Assembly: GCF_014773395.1 (NCBI RefSeq)
Contig: NZ_JACXAF010000015.1
Coordinates: 61,215-125,214 of the forward strand
DNA from: Neiella litorisoli
Lineage (GTDB): Bacteria > Pseudomonadota > Gammaproteobacteria > Enterobacterales > Neiellaceae
Direction: 5' to 3'
DNA: 64,000 bases
Part shown: piece after piece, positions 1 to 9,135 of the stretch
Position numbering within the stretch: position 1 is the stretch's first letter
Layout: the number at the start of each line of letters is the position of its first letter
Made by a program: the position numbers and the translations under genes
Notes under the pieces: generated by a model
Seen by the model: only the letters and a program-made list of their open reading frames with translations
Databases searched by the model: none
What the model was told of the DNA's origin: nothing

Positions 1-1109
1 ACGACCGCGACCCACGTTCTGTTGCTAAGCGCGCAGAAGAGTACTTGAAGTCTACCGGTATCGGTGATGCTTCTTACTTCGGTCCAGAACCAGAATTCTT
101 CATGTTCGACGACGTTCGCTTCACTTCAGACATGTCTGGTGCAAGCTACAAAGTTGATTCAGAAGAAGCAGGCTGGAACAGCGACAAAGAATACCCAGAA
201 GGTAACTTGGGTCACCGTCCAGGCGTTAAAGGCGGTTACTTCCCAGTACCACCAGTCGATTCTGGCTACAACATCCGTCACGCCATGTGCATGATCATGG
301 AAGAGATGGGCCTGACTGTTGAAGCGCATCACCACGAAGTTGCGACTGCTGGTCAGAACGAAATCGCTACTCTGTTCAACAGCTTGGTTAAGAAAGCTGA
401 TGAAATCCAAGTGTACAAGTATGTTGTTCACAACGTTGCACACGCTTATGGCAAGTCTGCTACTTTCATGCCTAAGCCGCTTGTTGGCGACAACGGTTCT
501 GGTATGCACTGTCACCAGTCTATCTATAAAGAAGGCGAAAACACCTTCTCTGGCGACAAGTACGGCGGGTTGTCTGAAACTGCTCTGTACTACATCGGTG
601 GTATCATCAAGCACGCTAAAGCAATCAATGCTTTCGCCAACGCTTCTACCAACTCTTACAAGCGTTTGGTTCCAGGCTTCGAAGCCCCAGTAATGCTGGC
701 TTACTCTGCTCGTAACCGTTCTGCTTCTATCCGTATCCCATTCGTTCCTTCTCCGAAGGCTCGTCGTATTGAGGTACGTTTCCCGGATCCAACAGCTAAC
801 CCATACTTGGCGTTCGCTGCAATGTTGATGGCTGGCCTTGACGGCATCCAGAACAAGATCCACCCAGGCGATGCAATGGATAAAGACTTGTACGATCTGC
901 CAGCTGAAGAAGCTGCAGCAATCCCACAAGTTGCATCTTCTCTGGAAGAAGCGCTGTCTGCACTAGACGCAGACCGTGAGTTCTTGAATGCTGGCGGTGT
1001 ATTCTCTAACGACATGATCGACGCTTACATCGAGCTGAAATCTGCTGAAGTTGAGCGCCTGAACATGACAACTCACCCAGTTGAGTTCGAAATGTACTAC
1101 AGCGTATAA
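1..1109 (+). CDS. glnA: Glutamine synthetase type I, 3' part (5' end outside window)
   Basis: Makes glutamine from glutamate, ammonia and ATP in the cytoplasm, as a dodecamer. The reading frame is already open at base 3 (reads [15 protein letters not shown]), so the gene begins before the window; about 368 of some 470 residues are visible. Family motifs seen are [17 protein letters not shown] (glutamate site) and [11 protein letters not shown]. The tyrosine in DLYDLP, codon 891-893, is the adenylylation site of GSI-beta enzymes, so post-translational control by GlnE is expected. It lies upstream of ntrB/ntrC in the usual gammaproteobacterial order and ends at its own terminator. Confidence 0.97.
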   Translation, partial: DRDPRSVAKRAEEYLKSTGIGDASYFGPEPEFFMFDDVRFTSDMSGASYKVDSEEAGWNSDKEYPEGNLGHRPGVKGGYFPVPPVDSGYNIRHAMCMIMEEMGLTVEAHHHEVATAGQNEIATLFNSLVKKADEIQVYKYVVHNVAHAYGKSATFMPKPLVGDNGSGMHCHQSIYKEGENTFSGDKYGGLSETALYYIGGIIKHAKAINAFANASTNSYKRLVPGFEAPVMLAYSARNRSASIRIPFVPSPKARRIEVRFPDPTANPYLAFAAMLMAGLDGIQNKIHPGDAMDKDLYDLPAEEAAAIPQVASSLEEALSALDADREFLNAGGVFSNDMIDAYIELKSAEVERLNMTTHPVEFEMYYSV

Positions 1110-1139
1110 GACCAAAAGTCTGGTACGAACTGTGAACAA

Positions 1140-1167
1140 AGCCCGTGCATCGCACGGGCTTTTTTTT
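1140..1167 (+). terminator. Rho-independent terminator of glnA
   Basis: Perfect 8-bp stem GCCCGTGC / GCACGGGC with a 3-base loop, extended by an A-T pair and followed by eight T. It lies 31 bases after the glnA stop. Confidence 0.92.
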
Positions 1168-1202
1168 ATACTGAGCACAGGATTTGTTGCGCAGACATTA
1201 AC

Positions 1203-1754
1203 ATGAAACCAGTAGTCGTCATTTCGTGCTTGTTGAGCAGCTGGATGCTGACAAGCCACGCTACAATCTACAGCTGGACTGACGAAAACGGCAATGTCGT
1301 CTATTCCGACATGCCCCGTCCTGGTGCAGATGCAATCGACCTGCGAGCACGAGTGCAAAATGTATCCGATGGTCAATCGGCAGTAGCCGGTTACCAACCG
1401 CAGCAAGAGTCAGCTCCACAAGCCCAACCTGCCATTGCGATTAGCGATCCAGCCCATGAAGCCACAATCCGCAGCGCTGAGGGTAATCTGATGGTCACCG
1501 CTCAATTGTCGATCCCTGCTGGCGTTACACAACGACTGCAATTATTAGTGGATGGCCAAAAACAAGGCGAGCCGCAAGCCTCATCTGTGTTTGCACTAAC
1601 GGGCGTCGAGCGTGGTAGCCATCAATTGCAGTTACAATTAGTGAATAATCAAGGCTCGGTACTGGCGTCCTCCGAAGCGATCCAAATCCACATGCACCGC
1701 CCTTCGGTACTACACCCGAAAAATAAACCACCGGTTCCAACGCCACGCAATTAA
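1203..1754 (+). CDS. DUF4124 domain-containing periplasmic protein
   Basis: 183 residues. Residues 1-20 form a signal peptide ending near SHA. A DUF4124 domain follows at about 21-45, with the typical YSWTDENGNVVYSD pattern. The middle is Q/A/P-rich, and a C-terminal beta-rich part (about 85-165) resembles domains that follow DUF4124. The tail is proline- and lysine-rich. Function is unknown. Proteins of this type are often found between glnA and ntrB in gammaproteobacteria, so the position is conserved. It sits just after the glnA terminator and probably has its own promoter in the short gap. Confidence 0.85.
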   Translation: MKPVVVISCLLSSWMLTSHATIYSWTDENGNVVYSDMPRPGADAIDLRARVQNVSDGQSAVAGYQPQQESAPQAQPAIAISDPAHEATIRSAEGNLMVTAQLSIPAGVTQRLQLLVDGQKQGEPQASSVFALTGVERGSHQLQLQLVNNQGSVLASSEAIQIHMHRPSVLHPKNKPPVPTPRN

Positions 1755-1797
1755 TCACTTGCCTGATTGAGGTTTGTTCCAAGATAACGCCCCAAGA

Positions 1798-1815
1798 TTA
1801 GGCATAAATTTTGCT
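1798..1815 (+). promoter_or_regulatory. Candidate sigma-54 promoter upstream of ntrB
   Basis: GG at 1801-1802 and GC at 1813-1814 are separated by exactly 10 bases (TTAGGCATAAATTTTGCT). This keeps the -24 GGCA and -12 TTGCT cores of RpoN promoters. An NtrC-like half site TTGGTGCA lies downstream at 1930-1937. Both fit nitrogen control of ntrBC, but the promoter would leave a leader of about 150 bases. Confidence 0.4.
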
Positions 1816-1973
1816 GGGTTTGTATTTGGAACAAAATTCGGGAGTTATTCCAGTTTCAATAACATCTCCCGCACCACTATTGTGCAAACCATGTTAAGGT
1901 GACTTGAGGCTTTAGCCAAAAGTTCCTTATTGGTGCACAAACACGATTCAGATATTGAGCGACAAGCAGCATT

Positions 1974-3050
1974 ATGATTAGCGACTCAACACAACAAGTT
2001 ATACCAGGTCTGTCCGAAACATTACTGGAACACTTGTCAACGGCAGTGATCTTACTCGACCACCGCCTACTCATCCGCTACATCAACGCTGCTGGCGAAC
2101 AAACTCTAGCGCAAAGTGCCCATCGTTTGATTGGCGAAAAGTTCACCACCCTGTTCGAGCATTGCTCGCTGCAATCAGACTTACTGCAAGCAGTGTTCAG
2201 CAAGGCTCAAGGATTTACCGATTCGGAAGTGTCTTTGGTGCCAACCGATGCCGAACCTCTACTGGCAGACATTGCCGTCTCACCGATGATCATTGGCGAT
2301 CAAATATACGCACTGATGGAATTGCGTCGTGTTGACCAACAACGTCGGATCAGCCAAGAAGTCATTCAATCGGCTCAACAAACCGCCGCGCGAGATTTAG
2401 TTCGCAGCTTAGCCCATGAAATTAAAAACCCACTCGGTGGTTTGCGCGGTGCCGCCCAGCTTTTACAAAAAGAGCTGGTTAACAATGAGTTAAGTGAATT
2501 TACCCGCATCATTATCGAGCAAGCCGACCGACTACGAAACTTAGTCGACCGGTTATTGGGGCCCCAGCGCCCGGGCGAACGCGGCGAGCACAACATTCAC
2601 AAAGTACTGGAAACCGTGCGCCAGCTGGTCAGTATGGAGAAGTCTGAAGACTTAGCCATCATTCCCGATTATGACCCCAGCATTCCGGAATTCCCGATGG
2701 ATCCGGAACAAATGCAGCAAGCCATCCTGAACATCGTTAAAAACGCCGTTGAAGCGCTGGAAGGCAAGGGCACCATTACCATGTCGACGCGGATCGCCAA
2801 TCAAGTGACATTGAAAGGCGTGCGCTACCGCTTGGCAGTTGAAGTATCGATTGTCGATGACGGGCCGGGTATTCCACTAGAACTACAAGACACAATTTTT
2901 TATCCCATGGTTTCAGGCAAGCAATCGGGTACCGGACTCGGTTTATCGATTGCTCAGACATTAGCAGCTCAGCATAACGGTAGAATTGACTGCAGTAGTT
3001 GGCCGGGACATACCGAATTCAAAATGACACTACCGATACGCAAGGATTAA
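1974..3050 (+). CDS. glnL: Nitrogen regulation sensor kinase NtrB
   Basis: 358-residue soluble histidine kinase/phosphatase of the nitrogen response. It phosphorylates NtrC when nitrogen is scarce and is normally controlled by PII. A PAS domain (about 15-125) is followed by the H-box SLAHEIKNPLGGLRGAAQLL with phospho-acceptor near His148. The ATPase boxes NIVKNAVEAL, VDDGPGIP and GTGLGLSI come next. There is no membrane segment, as expected for NtrB. The stop lies 7 bases before ntrC, so the two are an operon. Confidence 0.95.
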   Translation: MISDSTQQVIPGLSETLLEHLSTAVILLDHRLLIRYINAAGEQTLAQSAHRLIGEKFTTLFEHCSLQSDLLQAVFSKAQGFTDSEVSLVPTDAEPLLADIAVSPMIIGDQIYALMELRRVDQQRRISQEVIQSAQQTAARDLVRSLAHEIKNPLGGLRGAAQLLQKELVNNELSEFTRIIIEQADRLRNLVDRLLGPQRPGERGEHNIHKVLETVRQLVSMEKSEDLAIIPDYDPSIPEFPMDPEQMQQAILNIVKNAVEALEGKGTITMSTRIANQVTLKGVRYRLAVEVSIVDDGPGIPLELQDTIFYPMVSGKQSGTGLGLSIAQTLAAQHNGRIDCSSWPGHTEFKMTLPIRKD

Positions 3051-3057
3051 TAGCGGC

Positions 3058-4500
3058 ATGAGAAATTCCTCTGTATGGATTGTTGACGATGACAGCTCAA
3101 TTCGTTGGGTTTTAGAGCGCGCACTCAGTGCCGCCAACATCAGTAACCAGAGCTTTGCCAGTGCCGAAGATGTGCTGGACGAGTTAACTCGGACCCGTCC
3201 ACAGGTGATGATTTCTGACGTCCGAATGGAAGGCATGGACGGTCTGGAGATGCTCAAGCAAGTAAAAGAGCAATATCCTGAAATGCCAGTGGTGATCATG
3301 ACCGCGCATTCCGACCTCGATAGCGCAGTGACCGCATTCCAAAGTGGCGCCTTTGAATACCTGCCAAAACCATTTGATGTTGATGATGCCGTCACCCTAG
3401 TCAACAGGGCGCTGACCCATGCCAATGAGCAGGCTCGAAGCTCAGCCAGCGAAGCCCCGCTCGGCCAAATTGAAACCCCTGAGATCATTGGCGAAGCACC
3501 TGCAATGCAAGAGGTGTTTCGGGCCATTGGCCGGCTATCACGTTCATCAATTAGTGTGCTGATTAATGGCGGTTCCGGTACCGGTAAAGAGCTGGTCGCG
3601 GGAGCATTACACAAGCACTCGCCGCGCGCCGCCAACCCATTTATCGCGTTGAACATGGCGGCGATCCCGCAGGACTTAATTGAATCCGAGCTATTCGGTC
3701 ATGAAAAAGGTGCCTTTACCGGCGCGGCTGGGCCGCGCCATGGCCGCTTTGAACAAGCCGATGGCGGTACCTTATTCCTCGATGAAATTGGCGACATGCC
3801 AATGGAAGTGCAAACCCGCTTGTTACGGGTGTTATCTGATGGTCAGTTTTATCGTGTTGGTGGCCATTCGCCGATTTCGGTGGATGTGCGGATCATTGCC
3901 GCAACGCACCAGAATCTTGAGAAGCTGGTACAAGAGAACAAGTTCCGCGAAGATTTATTCCACCGTTTGAATGTGATTCGGGTCCACTTACCGGCACTGG
4001 CTGAGCGCCGTACCGATATTCCGCAATTGGCGCAGCATTTCCTCCAGCGCGCCGCAAAAGATCTTGGCGTCGAAGCCAAAGCGCTGCATCCCGATACCGA
4101 GCTCTATCTGTCGCAACTGCCGTGGCCGGGCAACGTTCGACAATTAGAAAACACCTGTCGTTGGCTGACTGTGATGGCGAGTAGCCAAGAGGTTTTGGTC
4201 GCCGACTTGCCACCCGAACTACTCAACGAGCCATTGTCGACCACCAGCACTGAGCCAGGTGAAGCTGGCGTGCCACAAGAAGCCACCGCGCAGCAATGGC
4301 AGCAATTGCTGCAGCATTGGGCCGATAGCCAATTAGCCGCCGGCCGCAGCAACATTCTCGAAGAAGCAACCGCTGAATTCGAGCGAGTCATGCTGCGCTG
4401 TGCCCTTAATCATACTGGCGGTCACAAACAAGAGGCAGCCAGGCGATTAGGTTGGGGCCGCAACACCCTGACCCGAAAATTAAAAGAGCTGGATATGTAA
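3058..4500 (+). CDS. glnG: Nitrogen response regulator NtrC (sigma-54 activator)
   Basis: 480 residues. The receiver domain (about 1-120) has Asp54 in [12 protein letters not shown] and Lys in YLPKPFD. The AAA+ domain (about 145-370) has Walker A GGSGTGKE, the sigma-54 contact loop GAFTGA and Walker [13 protein letters not shown] Fis-type helix-turn-helix lies at the C-terminus (about 440-478). It activates sigma-54 promoters of nitrogen genes such as glnA. Walker A has Gly where GESGTGKE is usual; the essential Lys and following residues are intact. Co-transcribed with ntrB. Confidence 0.96.
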   Translation: MRNSSVWIVDDDSSIRWVLERALSAANISNQSFASAEDVLDELTRTRPQVMISDVRMEGMDGLEMLKQVKEQYPEMPVVIMTAHSDLDSAVTAFQSGAFEYLPKPFDVDDAVTLVNRALTHANEQARSSASEAPLGQIETPEIIGEAPAMQEVFRAIGRLSRSSISVLINGGSGTGKELVAGALHKHSPRAANPFIALNMAAIPQDLIESELFGHEKGAFTGAAGPRHGRFEQADGGTLFLDEIGDMPMEVQTRLLRVLSDGQFYRVGGHSPISVDVRIIAATHQNLEKLVQENKFREDLFHRLNVIRVHLPALAERRTDIPQLAQHFLQRAAKDLGVEAKALHPDTELYLSQLPWPGNVRQLENTCRWLTVMASSQEVLVADLPPELLNEPLSTTSTEPGEAGVPQEATAQQWQQLLQHWADSQLAAGRSNILEEATAEFERVMLRCALNHTGGHKQEAARRLGWGRNTLTRKLKELDM

Positions 4501-4522
4501 CATCGGCGATGTATTTGATGAA

Positions 4523-4556
4523 AAAGCCACTTGCGGCAACGCAAGTGGCTTTTTTT
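4523..4556. terminator. Bidirectional terminator between ntrC and glgX
   Basis: 12-bp stem AAAGCCACTTGC / GCAAGTGGCTTT with loop GGCAAC. Runs of T on the plus strand and of A on the other side let it stop both convergent genes. Confidence 0.92.
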
Positions 4557-4557
4557 G

Positions 4558-6630
4558 TTAGCTGTTGTCCGAACCTTTGCGAGCCCAAAGCAGTAACACT
4601 GAGCGCGCTTGAAGCTGATAGCGCTCAACCGTCAGCGCTGGCGCGTAGCCCAGTTCTACATAATCGTCGGGGCTTGGTAGCGAGGTATCGACCACCCGAT
4701 ACCAGTGTGAATCTTCAACCTGTGGTAAGGCAAAAGATAGCGGCTGATGGTAGGCGTTAATGGCAAAATAAATGGTTTCATCCGAATGCGGCGCCTTCAT
4801 TTTTAACGCGATTGAGCGCGAATGTTCGGACCAATCGGGCTGATGCAGCTCAGTGCCATGCCATTCCAAATTGGCACTGTTCAACATCTCCGCCAATGAC
4901 TGATTTAATTGCTGGTTCAATCCGGCGTTGAGTAAGCGGAGCCGGATCATGCTTTGTGTAAAGCGCAATAGGTCAGCATTTTTGGCCACGTCATCCCAAT
5001 CAAACCAACTCAGCTCGTTATCCTGACAATAGGCGTTATTATTGCCTCGCTGCGAACGCGCCACCTCATCGCCCATATTGATCATTGGGGTACCAAATGA
5101 ACACAATAAGACGGTGATGAAGTTCTTCATCTGACGCTGCCTGAGAGCATTAATCTCAGCATCATCGGTCGGCCCTTCGACGCCACAATTCCAGCTGTTA
5201 TTGTGGTTATCGCCATCGCGGTTACACTCGCCGTTGGCTTCATTGTGCTTATCGTTGTAGCTCACCAGATCGTGCAAAGTGAAGCCATCGTGGGCGGTAA
5301 CAAAGTTAATACTGCGATGAGGAGAGGAGTTATGATGCAAATAAACATCAGGACTGCCAATCAGGCGGTTGGTGATGGCGCTGATCTTGCCCTTATCCCC
5401 TTTGATAAACGCCCGTACATCGTCTCGGTATTTACCATTCCACTCCTGCCAACGATCGCCAATGAAATTACCCACCTGATACAAACCGGCGGCATCCCAA
5501 GCTTCGGCAATGATCTTGGTCTGAGCCAACACCGGATCGGTATCAATCGACCATAAAATCGGTGGACTCGCCATCGGCGAACCGGATTCATCGCGCGACA
5601 ATACCGAGGCCAAGTCAAAACGGAAGCCATCGACATGCATTTGCTGCACCCAATACCGCAGCGAATGGCGGATCATGCGTCGCACCACCGAGTGGTTGGC
5701 ATTAAAGGTATTGCCGCAACCGCTGTAGTTGGTGAATTGGTCATGCTGGTCAAGAATGTAATAGGTGTCGTTATCAAGTCCTTTAAAGCTCAAAATCGGA
5801 CCATCTGCGCCACCTTCAGCGGTGTGGTTATAGACCACATCCAAATAAACTTCGATGCCCGCTTTGTGAAGCGCTCGCACCATTTGGCGAAACTCGTTGA
5901 CGGGGCCAAGGGGCGATTTATCGACGGCATAGTCGGAGTGAGGCGCAAAAAAGTTGATTGGGCTGTAGCCCCAATAATTGGCAGGGCTATTGGGCGGCAC
6001 ATCTTGCGGATCAAACTGATGGATCGGCATCAATTCAATCGCTGTCACACCAAGCTCTTTGAGATAAGGGATTTTATCAATAACGCCAAGGTAAGTGCCG
6101 CGCCGCTCTGGGTCTACACCGGAATTGGGATTGGCGGTAAAGCCTTTGACATGCATTTCATAAATGACCGTTTCAGACAAGGGTCTGGCAATCGGGCTGG
6201 TTTCCTCCCAGTCAAACCCTTTGTGGTCAACCACCGCACCAAGAAAACTGTGGCCTACGTTGTCAACGCCATATTCGGCAGCCATTGCCCGACAGTATTT
6301 CTGTGGCCGGCAAACGCTCTGGGCGTATGGGTCGAGCAACACCTTGCTGCCGTCGTAATAAAGGCCTTTTTCAGGCACATAAGGGCCGTGCACTCGATAA
6401 CCATATAGCTGGCCTGGCTCAATGCCTTCAAGCCACACGTGCCAATAATGGCCGCTGTGATTCGCTAAATCAGTGAGTTCAATGGACTCAGGATCATCAT
6501 CATCAACATGATCAAACAGCAACAATTCGACAGACGTTGCTAATCGGGAAAATAAACAAAAGTTAACGCCACCATTGAGAAAGGAAGCTCCCAGCGGGTA
6601 TGTACGGCCTGTACCCTGAACTCGCTTCAT
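4558..6630 (-). CDS. glgX: Glycogen debranching enzyme GlgX
   Basis: GH13 enzyme that hydrolyses alpha-1,6 branches of glycogen already trimmed by phosphorylase. It has an N-terminal CBM48-like domain (about 10-110), then the catalytic barrel with DVVYNHTAEG, DGFRFDLASVL (nucleophile Asp), IIAEAWD (acid/base Glu) and FVTAHDGFTLHDL. I start it at the ATG at 6630 (690 residues), preceded by AGGA five bases upstream. An upstream in-frame ATG at 6705 would put the glgC terminator inside the gene. It follows glgC on the same strand and converges with ntrC. Confidence 0.94.
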   Translation of the reverse strand: MKRVQGTGRTYPLGASFLNGGVNFCLFSRLATSVELLLFDHVDDDDPESIELTDLANHSGHYWHVWLEGIEPGQLYGYRVHGPYVPEKGLYYDGSKVLLDPYAQSVCRPQKYCRAMAAEYGVDNVGHSFLGAVVDHKGFDWEETSPIARPLSETVIYEMHVKGFTANPNSGVDPERRGTYLGVIDKIPYLKELGVTAIELMPIHQFDPQDVPPNSPANYWGYSPINFFAPHSDYAVDKSPLGPVNEFRQMVRALHKAGIEVYLDVVYNHTAEGGADGPILSFKGLDNDTYYILDQHDQFTNYSGCGNTFNANHSVVRRMIRHSLRYWVQQMHVDGFRFDLASVLSRDESGSPMASPPILWSIDTDPVLAQTKIIAEAWDAAGLYQVGNFIGDRWQEWNGKYRDDVRAFIKGDKGKISAITNRLIGSPDVYLHHNSSPHRSINFVTAHDGFTLHDLVSYNDKHNEANGECNRDGDNHNNSWNCGVEGPTDDAEINALRQRQMKNFITVLLCSFGTPMINMGDEVARSQRGNNNAYCQDNELSWFDWDDVAKNADLLRFTQSMIRLRLLNAGLNQQLNQSLAEMLNSANLEWHGTELHQPDWSEHSRSIALKMKAPHSDETIYFAINAYHQPLSFALPQVEDSHWYRVVDTSLPSPDDYVELGYAPALTVERYQLQARSVLLLWARKGSDNS

Positions 6631-6670
6631 AAATCCTGCTCTTTGCAATACATCGTTGGGGTAATGATAG

Positions 6671-6698
6671 AAAAAACCCCGGGGAGTGCCCGGGGTTT
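6671..6698 (-). terminator. Terminator between glgC and glgX
   Basis: Perfect 10-bp stem AAACCCCGGG / CCCGGGGTTT with a 5-base loop, followed on the minus strand by six T. It starts 7 bases after the glgC stop and 40 bases before glgX, so glgX is transcribed by read-through or from its own promoter. Confidence 0.88.
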
Positions 6699-6704
6699 GA
6701 ATCA

Positions 6705-7934
6705 TTAAAAACCGATTTTTTCGCCTTTCGGTATCACCACAATGCCGCCTTCGGAGACATGGAAGCGTTTGCGATCCGACTCAGGATCTTCACCAATCAC
6801 TGTGCCTGGAGCAATTTGGACATCTTTGTCGATAATGGCGCGTCGGATACGACACCCTTCACCAATATCGTTGTTACCCATAATCACGCATTTCTCAACA
6901 TAAGAGTGGCTGTGAATATGGACGTTGTGGCCAATGATGCTGTTGTAAATAATCGCACCACTAATAATCGAACCTGCCGCAACCATCGACGAGATGGCCT
7001 GACCGGTACGGTTGGTTTCATCGTGAACGAACTTAGCTGGCGGTACCGCAGGGTGGTAGCTGCGCAACGGCCAGAACTTGTTGTACAGGTTGATTGGTGG
7101 CTGGATTTGGATCAAATCCATATTCGCTTCGAAATAAGCGTCAATGGTACCAACATCACGCCAGTAGCCGCGGGCATAATCCGGCTCGCCACGAATCACA
7201 TTGGTCGAGAAGTCGTAGACAAACACTTTACCCTGCGGGTAGAGCTTAGGAATGATGTCATGACCAAAGTCATGCTTCGAATCAACTTGCTCGGCATCTT
7301 CTTCCAAGCTATTGACCAGCGTCTTCGCTTCAAAGACATAGTTGCCCATTGATGCCAAGCACATATCGGGACGGCCCGGAATGGTTTTTGGATTTTCTTT
7401 TGGCTTTTCTTCAAAGCCAATCATGCGGCCACTTTCATCAATTTCGATAATACCGAACTGATCGGCTTCGCTAATGTGCACCGGAATCGCCGCAACGGTC
7501 AGCACTGCATCCTTGTCGTGATGATAATTAATCATCTGACGGACATCCATTTTGTAGATGTGGTCGCCACCAAAGATACAAACGTGCTCAGGATCGAGGC
7601 CGCGGATCAGGTGTAGGTTTTGATAGATCGCATCAGCCGTACCCATGTACCAGTTTTTACCGGTTTGCATCTGAGCAGGAATCGGATCAATGAAACGATT
7701 TGTCAAACCCGAGACTTGCCAGGCGCGCGACATGTGTTTCATCAACGAATGCGACTTAAACTGAGTTAATACAAATATCTGAAGCAAATCCGAGTTCACG
7801 AAGTTGTTCAGCACAAAATCAATAATGCGGTAGTTGCCCCCAAAAGGTACCGCTGGTTTAGCTCGAATTCCCGTCAATGGTGATAATCGAGTACCTTCAC
7901 CCCCTGCCAAAATCATGGACAGAATTCCAGACAT
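6705..7934 (-). CDS. glgC: Glucose-1-phosphate adenylyltransferase GlgC
   Basis: 409 residues. Makes ADP-glucose from ATP and glucose-1-phosphate, the committed step of glycogen synthesis, normally under allosteric control. The nucleotidyltransferase domain has the N-terminal LAGGEGTRLSPLT loop, the substrate region FGGNYRIIDFVL and the IFGGDHIYKMD segment. A C-terminal left-handed beta-helix (about 300-400) carries hexapeptide-like repeats. The start ATG has an excellent ribosome site, AAGGAG. No glgA or glgB is present next to it; they must lie elsewhere. Confidence 0.96.
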   Translation of the reverse strand: MSGILSMILAGGEGTRLSPLTGIRAKPAVPFGGNYRIIDFVLNNFVNSDLLQIFVLTQFKSHSLMKHMSRAWQVSGLTNRFIDPIPAQMQTGKNWYMGTADAIYQNLHLIRGLDPEHVCIFGGDHIYKMDVRQMINYHHDKDAVLTVAAIPVHISEADQFGIIEIDESGRMIGFEEKPKENPKTIPGRPDMCLASMGNYVFEAKTLVNSLEEDAEQVDSKHDFGHDIIPKLYPQGKVFVYDFSTNVIRGEPDYARGYWRDVGTIDAYFEANMDLIQIQPPINLYNKFWPLRSYHPAVPPAKFVHDETNRTGQAISSMVAAGSIISGAIIYNSIIGHNVHIHSHSYVEKCVIMGNNDIGEGCRIRRAIIDKDVQIAPGTVIGEDPESDRKRFHVSEGGIVVIPKGEKIGF

Positions 7935-8161
7935 GACTTCTCCTTTTTGTTCAATCTAAGTCAAAAAGCAAGACCAAGAAACCGGTCCCACAAGTAATTA
8001 TTATGTGCTCCATTACGTTACAAACGAATTACTCTATCAATACCATGATGGGTTTGTTTCGATTGCGTAGAAGTCAGCATTTTCAGCTGCTTGAAGCTCA
8101 GCTACAGAGTTATTATCCGTGCCCGATCGAAACCGCAAATTGATTTGAGGCAGGGTTGAAG

Positions 8162-8177
8162 TGTTAACCATATCACA
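8162..8177. promoter_or_regulatory. CRP-like site 1 upstream of glgC
   Basis: TGTTA-N6-TCACA, nine of ten matches to the CRP core TGTGA-N6-TCACA. Its centre is 40 bases (about four helical turns) from site 2. Confidence 0.4.
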
Positions 8178-8201
8178 CTTTTTGATCTTCTCAAGATAGA
8201 A

Positions 8202-8217
8202 GGTGATACCGATCACT
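8202..8217. promoter_or_regulatory. CRP-like site 2 upstream of glgC
   Basis: GGTGA-N6-TCACT: the inner GTGA/TCAC core is intact and GTGAT-ACCG-ATCAC is a perfect palindrome. CRP activation of glgC is known in E. coli. Here the site is about 275 bases from the glgC start, which is far. Confidence 0.35.
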
Positions 8218-8232
8218 TAACAACTCCCCCAG

Positions 8233-9081
8233 TCACTCCAATGTAAAGCGGACCCGCAACGGACCATGATCAGACGCATCAGAGGTTTCAGCAACGGCTG
8301 CTAAAACATTCAAGCCACGATAGAACACGTGATCGATAGGACGACCAAAAAAGCGAACCCTCAGATCAGGCGACCACGTCACCGCCTTTAGGCCCAATTC
8401 AGTTTGTAATTGTTTAACTGCATGGTGCCGCGAATCACTCCAGTTGTTAAAGTCCCCTGTAACAATAATGGGACCAGAGTGGAACTTTAAAACATCGATA
8501 ACGCCAATGAGTTGCGCAAGGTAATCTTCTGTGCCAACGGTGAAATTAATGGCATGTAAATTGACGAGCCAAAGGAGTTGTTGCGATGGCAACTGAAATG
8601 CCGTCAACAACGCCGTTTTAGGGAAGGGCAGCCATGGCTCTGGTGCCCACCAACCACAAACGTCAATGGCAGGAACTCGGGCAATCGTGCTGACTCCCGC
8701 TGTGCCATATTGGCCCTCGCGTAACATATTAAATGCCGCCGCCTGATAACGATACCAAGGCTGCAAAAAGCCAGCGCTCTGCCAGTTTTGATCGGCCACC
8801 ACTTCCTGCAGCGCCATGACATCAGCAGTCGCCGCGTAGCCCTCAAGTTGCTGAACTAAGTTGGTGCGACTCTGCTTGTAGATATTCCACACCAACAACT
8901 CAAATTCCGCCGGTAATAACTGATCGCCTGCCGCGGCTTGATCGTTTGCCAATTCAACAAAGTCCAATGCTGAGCATTCACCCGCAACGGCGTCTCCGTT
9001 ATTATCAACAACTTGATTGTTATCGGGTAGTTGCCACGGCCAACTTAACGCAGCAAGCAACAGCCAGAATGTCGCATTCAT
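8233..9081 (-). CDS. Endonuclease/exonuclease/phosphatase family protein, exported
   Basis: About 282 residues. The N-terminus from the ATG at 9081 (MNATFWLLLAALSWPW) is a short signal peptide, so the protein probably acts outside the cytoplasm. The EEP fold is marked by VWNIYKQSRTN, ALQEV (metal-binding Glu), GDFNNWS, IDHVFYRGL and SDASDHGPLRV (terminal Asp-His pair). Members cleave phosphodiesters in nucleic acids or lipids; the substrate here cannot be told. A GTG four codons upstream (9093) is an alternative start. It is divergent from a phospholipase D gene, so both might act on phosphodiesters. Confidence 0.85.
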   Translation of the reverse strand: MNATFWLLLAALSWPWQLPDNNQVVDNNGDAVAGECSALDFVELANDQAAAGDQLLPAEFELLVWNIYKQSRTNLVQQLEGYAATADVMALQEVVADQNWQSAGFLQPWYRYQAAAFNMLREGQYGTAGVSTIARVPAIDVCGWWAPEPWLPFPKTALLTAFQLPSQQLLWLVNLHAINFTVGTEDYLAQLIGVIDVLKFHSGPIIVTGDFNNWSDSRHHAVKQLQTELGLKAVTWSPDLRVRFFGRPIDHVFYRGLNVLAAVAETSDASDHGPLRVRFTLE

Positions 9082-9135
9082 GCAGCAAGCCACTCCAATG
9101 TGGAGCCATTGCTCACAGGTAGGTGATCACTAGGT

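Larger units (their letters stand above)
7935..8232. other. Intergenic region upstream of glgC
   Basis: 298 bases between the 5' end of glgC and the 3' end of the minus-strand endonuclease gene. It must hold the glgC promoter. A possible minus-strand -10 (CATAAT, 8005-8000) is present without a good -35. Two CRP-like sites are listed separately. I see no open frame worth calling. Confidence 0.5.

Noticed and set aside
159..929. Long minus-strand open frame (256 codons) within glnA
   Set aside because: Antisense shadow of a highly biased coding sequence; no ribosome site or family resemblance.
5635..6408. 257-codon plus-strand open frame within glgX
   Set aside because: Antisense to a certain gene, composition unlike a real protein, no start signals.
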